DNA from: AV40 sp038230255
GTDB taxonomy: Bacteria; Verrucomicrobiota; Verrucomicrobiia; Chthoniobacterales; UBA10450
Length of the DNA: 64,000 nucleotides
Reading direction: 5' to 3'
Assembly: GCA_038230255.1 (NCBI GenBank)
Contig: JBBRNP010000008.1
Span: forward strand, 1 to 64,000
The number at the start of each line of letters is the position of its first letter. The first letter of the stretch is position 1. The position numbers and the translations under genes are program-made. Under the pieces are notes generated by a model. The model searched no databases. It was not told where the DNA came from and was given only the letters and a program-made list of their open reading frames with translations. Positions 1 to 7,332 of this stretch are shown here, piece after piece.

Positions 1-114
1 CACGTGAAAATATTTTGTCTTCGCGTTGCGCAAATTGATCCGCTTCTTTGCATCAGCGGCTACATCGTAGCGGTGCAGGACCGTCGGCTTGGGTTTCAAT
101 TTTGTCGCTGGCAT
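1..114 (-). CDS. Small hypothetical protein, 3' end cut off by window edge
   Basis: An ATG at 112-114 on the minus strand opens a frame that runs off the left edge without a stop and gives 38 residues. It begins MPATKLKPKPTVLHRYDV and is rich in Lys and Arg. The Lys/Arg/Pro-rich start followed by a probable beta-strand region resembles small AbrB-like or antitoxin-type proteins, but that is a guess and I cannot name the family. A perfect inverted repeat (GTGGGA, 2-base gap, TCCCAC) lies 13 bases upstream of its start and could be an operator. Confidence 0.4.
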   Translation of the reverse strand, partial: MPATKLKPKPTVLHRYDVAADAKKRINLRNAKTKYFHV

Positions 115-126
115 GAAAGCACTATG

Positions 127-140
127 GTGGGATTTCCCAC
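127..140. promoter_or_regulatory. Perfect 6+2+6 inverted repeat upstream of the small gene
   Basis: GTGGGA-TT-TCCCAC is a perfect palindrome just 5' of the minus-strand start codon at 114. Its position fits an operator for the partial gene, but no regulator is visible next to it. It could also be chance. Confidence 0.3.
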
Positions 141-242
141 CTTCGTCAATTAGCAACTTCCTTGCCTGCGCCATCAACTCTCAGCAATCAACCATGAACT
201 CTTTGCGGGAGCGAATGAATCAGTAGGACGTCGCCAGAACTG

Positions 243-276
243 AAAACCCGGCATGTTAAAACATGCTGGGTTTTTT
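243..276 (+). terminator. Rho-independent terminator
   Basis: A long stem pairs AAAACCCGGCATG with CATGCTGGGTTTT (one G-T pair) and runs into six Ts. No plus-strand gene precedes it within the window, so it ends a transcript that is not recognised here, either a short RNA from 115-242 or read-through. A weaker T-run on the other strand would let it also stop minus-strand transcription. GGACGTCGCC occurs directly repeated on either side, at 226-235 and 283-292. Confidence 0.75.
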
Positions 277-367
277 GTTTCTGGACGTCGCCTGCTCGAG
301 CGTCGCAAGGCGGGTATCGTCACGAACAAAATGCAATTGTAACCGGGAAAAATTCCCTGTTACAGCG

Positions 368-403
368 TTGACTCTGCAGCAGGGAATGAGTTAGAACTCA
401 TCG
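368..403 (+). promoter_or_regulatory. Promoter with operator-like palindrome over the -10, for the methyltransferase
   Basis: TTGACT (368-373) and TTAGAA (391-396) are spaced by 17 bp and make a good sigma-70-type promoter. Expected initiation would be about base 403, at or next to the ATG at 404, so the mRNA would be essentially leaderless. A perfect palindrome, ATGAGTT-AG-AACTCAT (386-401), covers the -10 box. A second short inverted repeat, GGGAA-AAA-TTCCC, sits at 345-357. The layout suggests repression by a protein that binds over the -10, possibly the methyltransferase itself. That role is inference. Confidence 0.5.
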
Positions 404-1441
404 ATGGCACGCTCCTCAACCACGTTTCCCCGCAAATGGAATTCGACAAACACGACGGTTATTCGCGTTCCAAAGGAGATTGCACCCGAACTTTTGAAGA
501 TTGCGAAGCATTTGGATGCTTCGCAGAAATTCAGAATCCGAGAGGAACCAGGCGTACTGATCCTAGAGTTCTCGGCGCCGCGAAAAGTCCGCTACACCGC
601 GACCAAACCTGTAAACGTCTCGAGCGTTCCGCAACGGAGTCCATTCCGATATCCCGGCGGCAAAACTTGGCTTGTTCCGTACATCCGCGAGTGGCTGCAA
701 AGTAAGAAACAATCGCCTTCACGTTTGATCGAGCCTTTTGCAGGTGGTGCGATCATTAGCTTGACCGTCGCATTCGAACGTCTCGCTAAACACGTCATTT
801 TCGCGGAACTGGATCCGAACGTTGCAGCCGTTTGGAGGGTTGTTCTAAACGGACATGCTGAATGGCTCGCTAAGCAAATACTCAATTTTGAGCTAACGAT
901 GAACGGCGTGAAACGCGTTTTACGTGAGCCATCTCAAGATATTCGCGAAATATCATTTCAGACGATTCTTCGAAACCGCGTCCAGCGAGGAGGCATCATG
1001 GCAGGTGGCGCAGGTTTCATCAAAGAAGGAGAAAATGGCCGCGGTCTAAAATCCCGCTGGTATCCGGAGACGTTGGCGAGACGAATTCGGGAGATTAACC
1101 GACTTAGGGACCGGTTAACATTCGTCGAGACCGATGCGTTCAAGCTGATCGAGGAGCACAAGGCCGATAAAGATGCCGCGCTTTACATTGACCCACCATA
1201 CACACTTGCTGCGCGACGGCTTTACACTGCGTGGCAGATCGATCATTCAAAGCTTTTTCAGCTCATGAGCGAGTGCAAAGGAGATGTATTGATGAGCTAC
1301 GACAATACCGACGAAGTCAACAGGCTTGCACACAAGTTTGGGTTCCAAACTAGAGCAATCGCCATGAAAAACACTCATCACGCAAAAATGACCGAGCTTT
1401 TGATCGGAAAGAATCTCGACTGGTTAGCGACAGATCGTTAG
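404..1441 (+). CDS. D12-class DNA adenine N6-methyltransferase
   Basis: This is an adenine-specific DNA methyltransferase of the D12 (Dam-like) class, 345 residues. The SAM-binding and catalytic motifs are in the order expected for the alpha class: FRYPGGK (about 81-87), EPFAGG (110-115), and the catalytic DPPY (263-266). A target-recognition region lies between them. Residues 1-75 precede the catalytic domain and contain WNSTNTTVIRVPKEI; this short N-terminal part could be a DNA-contact or regulatory segment. The gene converges on the NotI-like endonuclease gene with 6 bp between stop codons, so the two form a type II restriction-modification pair. The start at 404 is chosen because the promoter points at it. 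No good Shine-Dalgarno is correctly spaced, which fits a leaderless start. Confidence 0.88.
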   Translation: MARSSTTFPRKWNSTNTTVIRVPKEIAPELLKIAKHLDASQKFRIREEPGVLILEFSAPRKVRYTATKPVNVSSVPQRSPFRYPGGKTWLVPYIREWLQSKKQSPSRLIEPFAGGAIISLTVAFERLAKHVIFAELDPNVAAVWRVVLNGHAEWLAKQILNFELTMNGVKRVLREPSQDIREISFQTILRNRVQRGGIMAGGAGFIKEGENGRGLKSRWYPETLARRIREINRLRDRLTFVETDAFKLIEEHKADKDAALYIDPPYTLAARRLYTAWQIDHSKLFQLMSECKGDVLMSYDNTDEVNRLAHKFGFQTRAIAMKNTHHAKMTELLIGKNLDWLATDR

Positions 1442-1447
1442 GGCTTT

Positions 1448-2377
1448 TCAGCGTTTTTTTGTCTTCAACTGGAGCTTCTCTTGTAGCTGCGCTTCAAATC
1501 GTTCCCTCGACAAAGGCACGCCGCCGGTGAGCGCTTTTACAGACGCATCCAGATGCGAGAACACAACTTCCTTCGGCGTGAGTTTCCAACGATTTGATTG
1601 CAATTCGTACTTTACTACAAACCAAGCGATCTCCGCGTTCGACAAATGCTTTTCGCGCTCCAAACCAACTAACGAACTAAAGAAAGCTTCATCGATTACG
1701 ACGGCCATCTTTTTTCCCCAGGTTCGAATAGTCGGAACTTTCGTTTGTAGCTGAGGTAGCAGTCTCTTCGGACCGGAACTTCGCCAATCGGGTCGACGCT
1801 GTGCTGCGGGAAATGGAATCTCGCGGAATTCCTGAGCGGCTAACATCGTGAATTCTCGATTCATCGACTTGCCTGAAAAGTACACGGCCTGCAGCTCCAC
1901 CGCGCACCAGTCGATCGGTTCCTTCGAGGGATGAACCAGCACGTTATCTATTCGACCAATGAAGTCTCGCGAATCGTCTTCCTCACCGTCAGATGTTTCT
2001 TCAGCCGGACGAAGTCGATCTAAAAAACCGATTTGGCCGAGAATGATCGGACTCTTTGTCTGAAGAATCTCTTCCCCGATCCACCGGAATATCGTGTTGT
2101 CCTCCAAAAACCGGTTTGGGCATGTTGTTACCAGCGGTCCGATTCCTTTGACCGGGCCGTCATCGATCTGCTCGTATCTGCGGAGAGAACACACACCTCC
2201 TTTCTTGTTGCAGATGCGATTTTTCTGAAACGGGCAATCTAAGCCTGCAATCGTCGTTAACCCGGCATGCAGCTTCGCCTGATCGCGTCGCTGCTTTGAG
2301 GAGAAGAATTCGAATGCGCGGCCGTACCATTCGCCAATCGAATGTCGGCTACGCGTTTTGCTTTTCTTCTCCGCCAT
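1448..2377 (-). CDS. NotI-family type II restriction endonuclease
   Basis: The 309-residue protein has the hallmarks of NotI. These are the N-terminal IGEWYGR segment, four spaced cysteines (C48 in DCPF, C56, C63 in GGVC, C86 in CPNR) as in the iron-binding Cys4 site of NotI, and a PD-(D/E)XK-type core with D144 followed by E161-x-Q163. NotI is known to use Asp160, Glu182 and Gln184, with Gln in place of the usual Lys, and the same E-x-Q is seen here. It would cleave duplex DNA at a site protected by the neighbouring methyltransferase. NotI itself is longer (383 residues). Because the partner modifies adenine, the target should contain an A and so differs from GCGGCCGC. That is inference. Confidence 0.85.
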   Translation of the reverse strand: MAEKKSKTRSRHSIGEWYGRAFEFFSSKQRRDQAKLHAGLTTIAGLDCPFQKNRICNKKGGVCSLRRYEQIDDGPVKGIGPLVTTCPNRFLEDNTIFRWIGEEILQTKSPIILGQIGFLDRLRPAEETSDGEEDDSRDFIGRIDNVLVHPSKEPIDWCAVELQAVYFSGKSMNREFTMLAAQEFREIPFPAAQRRPDWRSSGPKRLLPQLQTKVPTIRTWGKKMAVVIDEAFFSSLVGLEREKHLSNAEIAWFVVKYELQSNRWKLTPKEVVFSHLDASVKALTGGVPLSRERFEAQLQEKLQLKTKKR

Positions 2378-2473
2378 TCTGGAAGTGTTACTACAATCAA
2401 TGGCACAGCACGATATTAAGTTTCACTTGTGGCGACGCCTTTGCATCCACGTAATCCGCGCTAGGTTCTTGCC

Positions 2474-2986
2474 ATGCTCACGAACCAAAAAGTCATCGAC
2501 GCCATTAACGAACAGATCGGCTACGAATTCAGCGCGTCGATGCAGTATTACGCCATCGCTGCTCACTTCGCCGCCGAGGCGTTGCCGCAGTTGTCGCAAC
2601 ATTTTTTCCAGCAAGCCGAGGAAGAGAAAGGACATGCGCTGCGCTTCATCAAGTACGTGGTCGATGCCGGCGGCCGGGTGGTGATCCCTGCGATCGAAGC
2701 GCCGAAATCAAAGTTCAAAACGCCCAAGGACGCGGTCAAGCTGTCGCTCGATCAGGAAGTTCACGTCACTCAGCAGATCAACGGGCTGGTGGGTTTAGCG
2801 CGAAAACAGAACGACTACATCACGATCAATTTTCTGCAGTGGTTCCTGACCGAGCAGCTCGAAGAAGTTTCGTCGATGGATAATCTGCTCAAGATCGTCG
2901 AGCGCGCGGGCAACGATCTTCTTCAGGCCGACGAATACTTGGCACGGGTTGGAATCAGGACGATGCCGGAACCGCCGGCAACGTGA
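2474..2986 (+). CDS. ftn: Ferritin, non-haem iron storage protein
   Basis: A 170-residue four-helix-bundle protein of the bacterial ferritin family. Ferroxidase ligands are visible: the Glu in GYEFSASMQYY of helix A and the EEEKGHAL motif of helix B (the ExxH pair), followed by the Glu-rich QLEEVSSM stretch of helix D. It oxidises Fe(II) and stores it as mineral in a 24-subunit shell in the cytoplasm. Length and lack of an obvious haem-ligand methionine favour ferritin over bacterioferritin. It stands alone between the divergent restriction gene and a repeat element. Confidence 0.9.
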   Translation: MLTNQKVIDAINEQIGYEFSASMQYYAIAAHFAAEALPQLSQHFFQQAEEEKGHALRFIKYVVDAGGRVVIPAIEAPKSKFKTPKDAVKLSLDQEVHVTQQINGLVGLARKQNDYITINFLQWFLTEQLEEVSSMDNLLKIVERAGNDLLQADEYLARVGIRTMPEPPAT

Positions 2987-3006
2987 CGTTGCATCCAGTT
3001 ATCTGC

Positions 3007-3095
3007 TAGACAGGATTAACAGGATTTCCTGGATTGGTTTCCGCAATCCCCTCTAACGAGAAAGGGTCTCGTAAGAATCGGGCAAATCCTGTCTA
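3007..3095. repeat. Inverted-repeat intergenic element, copy 1
   Basis: An 89-bp element with perfect 11-bp terminal inverted repeats (TAGACAGGATT at one end, AATCCTGTCTA at the other) and an inner GGGTCTCGTAA segment. A second copy lies at 3843-3933 in the same orientation, with the ends and inner block conserved and the middle diverged. A third, left-end-only copy is at 4380-4400. It resembles a MITE- or REP-like dispersed element and encodes nothing. Confidence 0.8.
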
Positions 3096-3104
3096 TTCCT
3101 TTTT

Positions 3105-3845
3105 ATGCGCGCGCGATTGATGAAGCTGCTGCAACGAGTGCTGTGGCAGTTGGAGAAACTGCTGAGCGGTTCGTCGCTCGTGCCTGAGCAGGCGTTTCTG
3201 GAACCAGCCGATTTTTCCTGGACGCGAATGCTGGAAGAAAAGTGGTCGACGATTCGACGCGAACTGGATGAAGTGATGCGGCACCGGAGCGATCTCCCGA
3301 ACTTTCAGGACATCTCGCCGGACCAGCGAAAACTTTCGCAGGATGACGGTTGGAAGACGTATTTCTTTTTCGCGTATGGATTCAAGGCGAAAGGAAATTG
3401 CGCGCGCTGCCCGGAAACGACGCGTATTCTTAAAGAAGTCCCGGGAATGAAAACGGCGTTCTTTTCCATTCTCGCTCCGGGCAAACATCTGCCCGAGCAT
3501 CGCGGTCCCTACAAAGGAGTGCTGCGTTATCATCTTGGTTTGATCATCCCCCAGCCTGCTTCGAGTTGCGGGATCAAGGTCGACGGCGAGACCCGGCACT
3601 GGGAAGAAGGCAAGAGTCTTGTGTTCGACGACACTTACATGCACGAGGCCTGGAACGAGACAAACGGCGACCGAGTCGTTCTGTTTATGGACTTTGTCAG
3701 ACCGCTGCGATTCCCCGCCTCATTGCTGAACTGGGCGTTGCTCAACGCGATCGCACTCTCGCCGCTCGTGCTCGGGGCGAAGGGCAATTATTTGGCGTGG
3801 GAAAAGCGGTTCGAACAGGTCGTCAATACTAAACAGAAAAACTAG
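3105..3845 (+). CDS. Aspartyl/asparaginyl beta-hydroxylase family dioxygenase
   Basis: A 246-residue Fe(II)/2-oxoglutarate dioxygenase of the Asp/Asn beta-hydroxylase family, which includes lipid A hydroxylase LpxO. Putative iron ligands are seen in LPEHRGPYKGVLRYHLGL and in MHEAWNETNGDRVVLFMDF, with the RPLRFP tail typical of the family. The start at 3105 lies 9 bp past the end of repeat copy 1, and the TAG stop is supplied by the first bases of repeat copy 2, so the gene is framed exactly by the two elements. The substrate is unknown. A lipid or protein target in the envelope is possible, because homologues act on lipid A. Confidence 0.82.
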   Translation: MRARLMKLLQRVLWQLEKLLSGSSLVPEQAFLEPADFSWTRMLEEKWSTIRRELDEVMRHRSDLPNFQDISPDQRKLSQDDGWKTYFFFAYGFKAKGNCARCPETTRILKEVPGMKTAFFSILAPGKHLPEHRGPYKGVLRYHLGLIIPQPASSCGIKVDGETRHWEEGKSLVFDDTYMHEAWNETNGDRVVLFMDFVRPLRFPASLLNWALLNAIALSPLVLGAKGNYLAWEKRFEQVVNTKQKN

Positions 3846-3933
3846 ACAGGATTAACAGAATTTTCTGGATTCGGTTTTCAGAATTCGATCCTGACGAAAA
3901 AGGGTCTCGTAACAATCGGGCAAATCCTGTCTA
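3843..3933. repeat. Inverted-repeat intergenic element, copy 2
   Basis: A 91-bp copy of the element at 3007-3095, in the same orientation, with the same 11-bp terminal inverted repeats and AGGGTCTCGTAA core. Its first three bases form the stop codon of the hydroxylase gene. Confidence 0.8.
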
Positions 3934-3938
3934 AAATT

Positions 3939-4355
3939 TCACGACTTGCGCCAGACGCCGAGGACGATGCCGCTGACGGCAAATCCGATCAGTGGCCGGC
4001 CCATATCGATGCAAATCAGCGGCCACGGATTCGTCTCAAAAGCGGAGAATATGCAAATGGTCGCGTACTCAACGAACACAAACGCGAACCAGCAGACGAG
4101 CGCAATCTTCAAACCGGCGACCGCGTTCGTCGCATTTAGCCGTCCGATCAGCCAAGCCAGCGCGTAATTCACGACGATCGACGCGAGGAAGGCGAACGCG
4201 TAGGCGCCGACGTTATGCGTCCGTTCGATGTCGGTCGCGTTCTTGGCGTGAAGATTCAGCCAAGTGTCGCCCCAAATGGCGTACCAGCCCCAGCCAATGA
4301 GGAAATAAACAACGACGAGAACCCCGACCGCGAGGTGATTGATTTTCGTGCTCAT
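3939..4355 (-). CDS. DUF1761 family small membrane protein
   Basis: A 138-residue integral membrane protein with four predicted hydrophobic segments (about 7-27, 50-72, 79-103, 116-134). The conserved start INHLAVGVLVVVYFLIGWGWYAIWG is broken here into INHLAVGVLVV and GWGWYAIWG, which match the DUF1761 family. No function is known for the family. It lies between repeat copy 2 and the partial copy 3, and is transcribed toward the repeat. Confidence 0.75.
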   Translation of the reverse strand: MSTKINHLAVGVLVVVYFLIGWGWYAIWGDTWLNLHAKNATDIERTHNVGAYAFAFLASIVVNYALAWLIGRLNATNAVAGLKIALVCWFAFVFVEYATICIFSAFETNPWPLICIDMGRPLIGFAVSGIVLGVWRKS

Positions 4356-4379
4356 GACCGTGCGAATATATCGAAGAGC

Positions 4380-4400
4380 TAGACAGGATTAACAGGATTT
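4380..4400. repeat. Partial copy 3 of the TAGACAGGATT element
   Basis: Only the left end (TAGACAGGATTAACAGGATT plus one base) is present. It then abuts a different inverted-repeat element at 4403, suggesting insertion or recombination between repeats. Confidence 0.6.
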
Positions 4401-4402
4401 AA

Positions 4403-4464
4403 TGGAGGGACACGCGCCGTCGTGTCCATATTTAATCAAGGCGCCGACAGCGCGGCGCCCTCCA
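4403..4464. repeat. 62-bp imperfect palindromic element overlapping the end of the greA-like gene
   Basis: Two 25-base arms begin and end with TGGAGGG/CCCTCCA and match at about 18 of 25 positions around a 12-base AT-rich centre. The right arm (4440-4464) is read in frame as the last codons of the long GreA gene, including residues EGAALSAP. Confidence 0.6.
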
Positions 4465-6298
4465 ATTCCGCTGCAACTTTGTCCACCGGCGCCGGCTCGA
4501 TCGAGCCAATCTGGAACTCTCCGTTTGGCAAGGTCACAGTTTCGCCCGCTTTGTGGCCGAGGAGGGCCTGACCGATCGCCGTCTGGTAGGAAATGATATT
4601 TCGATCCGGATCGCCGTCCCAGGCACCGAGGATCGTGTAGGTCTCCTGTTTTTTTGAAGCTTTGTCGCGCACGGTAACGATGGTGCCGATAGAGACACGC
4701 GACGTGTCCGGATTTTCAAAGGAAGTGCCGCGCGCATTTTGTAGCGCTTGCTCGAGCTCGGCTCGCTGGCGGGCGAGCACGGCCTGCATTTGCTTGGCCG
4801 CTTTGAATTCAAAATTCTCGCGCATATCGCCGTAGGAACGCGCGACGGCGATTTCCTTCGTGTTCTCGGGAATTTTCTTCTTCACAAGATCTTCATACTC
4901 CGCTTTTCGCCTTTCCAGACTGCTCCACGAAACAACGAGCGGCGCAGCTTTTTCCTGAGCCTGCCCCCCGGCAATCATGCTTTCGAGGTCCGGAAAAACT
5001 TTCACGATTCGCGCGAGCAACGAGCGTTTGGTTAATTCGTCAAACAATGGGCTTAATTGAAGTCGCCGCAGCGCGTCGCGCGCGAGTCCGGCATCGGCCT
5101 TTCCAAACATGTCCTGGAACAATTGGCGATCTTCCATGAGCACACGCTGCAATTTGCTGGCGCGGGCCACCGACGAATGCTGCTCGCGCTCAAGCGCAGC
5201 CAAGATCGCGGCCAGTAATTCAGGATTAATCAATTCGCGCCAGTCGTCGCGCTCGGCGCATAGCCAGACAAGCATTTCGCTGGTGGCCGAATGTTCGCGA
5301 AGGCTGCGTTTCAACATTGTCTGCAGCTCGGCGTGCTGTCCCGCGTCGCGAAACACGTGGGGAATTTGCGCGACCATTCGGCCATGAGTCGCCTGCATTA
5401 ATTGCAACGCGCGTGCGCTCCAGCGTTCGCCGAGCGCTGCCGGCAGCGCCTGCAGGACGCGCCTTTCTTTCGCTGCCGGCAGCTTCGGCAAGATCAAGAC
5501 CAAGCGGCGCTCTTCGTCGGCAATTAATTTCTCGATCGTCAGGCCGATGTGCGTCGTCTTTAATTGCGGAAAACTCTCCAGCAAATCGTCGCGACTGAGC
5601 ACAAGTTCGAACGTCAGCTCCGGATGCAATTTCTGATTGCGGGCGGCGACATTCTCGACGGCCGCGATTACGGGCTGTAACTGCTTCTCCTGCTCTTTGA
5701 ATTGCTGAGGAAACTTTGCCATTTGTTCGAGCGCGGCGAGTTGCTCCTTCGGTTGCCGCGCGCGATTGAATGATTCGATCAATTCGTCGGCGTGTGAGAT
5801 GCCTTCGGCGCGAATTTGGATTGGTTCTGTCTTTTTCGCTGGAATCGAGAACGCGCCGCTAGTTTTTAACTGTTTGCGGGCCGATTCCCACCACCGTTTC
5901 CATTCCGCCTCACTGAACAAGTCCGGGACCATCCAATCGCTGACCTGTTGCGCGGTCGCGCTTCCGTCGAGGCTTTCCAAAATGTTTCGAATCAGCGCAA
6001 CCGGATCATCTTTAGCGCGTTTTTTGGTCGCCGCGAGATCGCCCGCCTTGCGCGCGAGGAAGTGTTCCGCCGGAATTACTGCGAGATTATCGGCCGCGTA
6101 TTCCAACTGCATCGGATGCGCCTTTTTACCGGTGAAATCGATCAGGATCTGGTTGAGAAGAATATTCCATTCAGCGACACGACCGAACCCCCAGCTTTTG
6201 TGCAGGCAAAACGTGCCCGGCTTGAGGCTGTCGAGCTTTTCAGCTGCCTTCGAGGGCAACTTGCCAGCCTCAACCAGTTTCTCGAGCTCCGCGTCCAT
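4436..6298 (-). CDS. greA: Long (Chlamydia-type) GreA transcript-cleavage factor
   Basis: A 620-residue protein whose last ~165 residues are a GreA/GreB factor: an N-terminal coiled coil (RKAEYEDLVKKKIPENTKEI, RSYGDMRENFEFKAAK) with the acidic tip residues that rescue backtracked RNA polymerase, then the FKBP-like C-terminal domain (GTIVTVRD, YTILGAWDGD, GKAxGET-like GHKAGETV). Ordinary GreA is about 158 residues. The first ~450 residues are an extra helical-rich domain beginning with a KPGTFCLHKSWGFGRV segment that resembles a small SH3-like/Tudor beta fold. Chlamydiae also have a very long GreA, so this is a PVC-type architecture. The C-terminal residues are encoded by a repeat arm. Divergent from terC. 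Confidence 0.85.
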   Translation of the reverse strand: MDAELEKLVEAGKLPSKAAEKLDSLKPGTFCLHKSWGFGRVAEWNILLNQILIDFTGKKAHPMQLEYAADNLAVIPAEHFLARKAGDLAATKKRAKDDPVALIRNILESLDGSATAQQVSDWMVPDLFSEAEWKRWWESARKQLKTSGAFSIPAKKTEPIQIRAEGISHADELIESFNRARQPKEQLAALEQMAKFPQQFKEQEKQLQPVIAAVENVAARNQKLHPELTFELVLSRDDLLESFPQLKTTHIGLTIEKLIADEERRLVLILPKLPAAKERRVLQALPAALGERWSARALQLMQATHGRMVAQIPHVFRDAGQHAELQTMLKRSLREHSATSEMLVWLCAERDDWRELINPELLAAILAALEREQHSSVARASKLQRVLMEDRQLFQDMFGKADAGLARDALRRLQLSPLFDELTKRSLLARIVKVFPDLESMIAGGQAQEKAAPLVVSWSSLERRKAEYEDLVKKKIPENTKEIAVARSYGDMRENFEFKAAKQMQAVLARQRAELEQALQNARGTSFENPDTSRVSIGTIVTVRDKASKKQETYTILGAWDGDPDRNIISYQTAIGQALLGHKAGETVTLPNGEFQIGSIEPAPVDKVAAELEGAALSAP

Positions 6299-6389
6299 GA
6301 GACGGACAAACTACGATGAAGGTCGATCGTGGCAAGCAACTGAATGTTTCCGATTGCCGTCCTGCTTATCGCGTGAAACCCTACGCGCG

Positions 6390-7328
6390 GTGACGACAAG
6401 TATTTGGTTTTGGCTCGCGTTTCACGCCGGCGTTTTTGTCGCCCTGATTGTCGATCTTGTTCAATTCAAGCATCGCGGGCGGGAATTGAGCATGCGGGCG
6501 GCGGCTCAGCGCACCGCGATTTGGATCGTTCTCTCGCTCCTGTTCAATCTCGTGGTTTGGAAAATCCGCGGTCCGGACAAGGCGCTCGAATTTCTCACCG
6601 GTTACGTGATCGAGTACTCGCTCAGCGTTGATAACATTTTCGTTTTCGTTTTAATCTTTCAGTACTTCCGCGTGCCGCCACTGGCGCAGCATCGCGCTTT
6701 GGTCTGGGGAATTCTTGGCGCGCTGGTGATGCGGGGCGTCATGATTGTTCTCGGTGTCGCGCTGGTGGAGCGGTTCGATTTTATCCTCTACTTCTTCGGC
6801 GCATTTTTACTGATCAGCGCGTGGCGAATGTTCTTCGTCAAACAGGAGCCGCAGGATTTCGGGAAAAGCTGGATCATGCGCTGCTGTCTCCGGGCCTTTC
6901 CGATAACGCAGGACTTTCACGGCGAACATTTCAAAGCTCGCGTGAACGGTCGGTGGATGCTGACACCGCTGGCGCTGGCGCTAATCGTCATCGACGTGAT
7001 GGACCTGGTCTTTGCCGTTGATTCGATCCCTGCGGTCTTCGCAATCACGCGCGATTCCTTCATCATTTACACTTCGAACATCTGCGCCATTCTCGGCTTG
7101 CGGTCGCTCTATTTTCTATTGGTGAAACTGATTGACCGTTTCATTTATCTCAAATCCGGGCTCGCAATCGTGCTCGCGTTTGTCGGCGCGAAAATGGTCA
7201 CGCGCGACTTCTTCAACATTCCGACCCCCATTTCACTTGCGGTTGTCGTCGCGGTCCTCGCCACCACCATCGCCGTGTCCATGGCCGCTACCCGCAGAAA
7301 GGCCAGTCAACGAGATTCAATGCCGTAG
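6390..7328 (+). CDS. TerC/Alx family integral membrane protein
   Basis: About 312 residues from a GTG at 6390. The same frame is open far upstream, but that part is antisense to greA. Eight or so hydrophobic segments and the family signatures GYVIEYSLSVDNIFVFVLI and IDVMDLVFAVDSIPAVFAIT are present, with the conserved membrane aspartates. Alx of E. coli (321 residues) is the closest known size match. TerC/Alx proteins export manganese or metallate exoproteins. No yybP-ykoY manganese riboswitch is recognised in the 90 bp upstream. The APC permease gene follows after 4 bp. Confidence 0.82.
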   Translation: MTTSIWFWLAFHAGVFVALIVDLVQFKHRGRELSMRAAAQRTAIWIVLSLLFNLVVWKIRGPDKALEFLTGYVIEYSLSVDNIFVFVLIFQYFRVPPLAQHRALVWGILGALVMRGVMIVLGVALVERFDFILYFFGAFLLISAWRMFFVKQEPQDFGKSWIMRCCLRAFPITQDFHGEHFKARVNGRWMLTPLALALIVIDVMDLVFAVDSIPAVFAITRDSFIIYTSNICAILGLRSLYFLLVKLIDRFIYLKSGLAIVLAFVGAKMVTRDFFNIPTPISLAVVVAVLATTIAVSMAATRRKASQRDSMP

Positions 7329-7332
7329 AAGA

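Noticed and set aside
3093..3644. Minus-strand 183-codon frame opposite the hydroxylase
   Set aside because: The plus-strand frame has family motifs; this one has none.
4402..4596. 64-codon plus-strand frame starting in the repeat before greA
   Set aside because: It consists of repeat sequence and antisense greA; Pro/Arg-rich composition is an artefact.
5766..6389. Plus-strand open frame in front of terC giving a 520-residue protein
   Set aside because: This part is antisense to the long greA gene and shows no membrane or domain pattern; TerC similarity starts at the GTG at 6390.
6299..6389. Manganese (yybP-ykoY) riboswitch before terC
   Set aside because: The 90-bp region shows none of the conserved helices I would expect.
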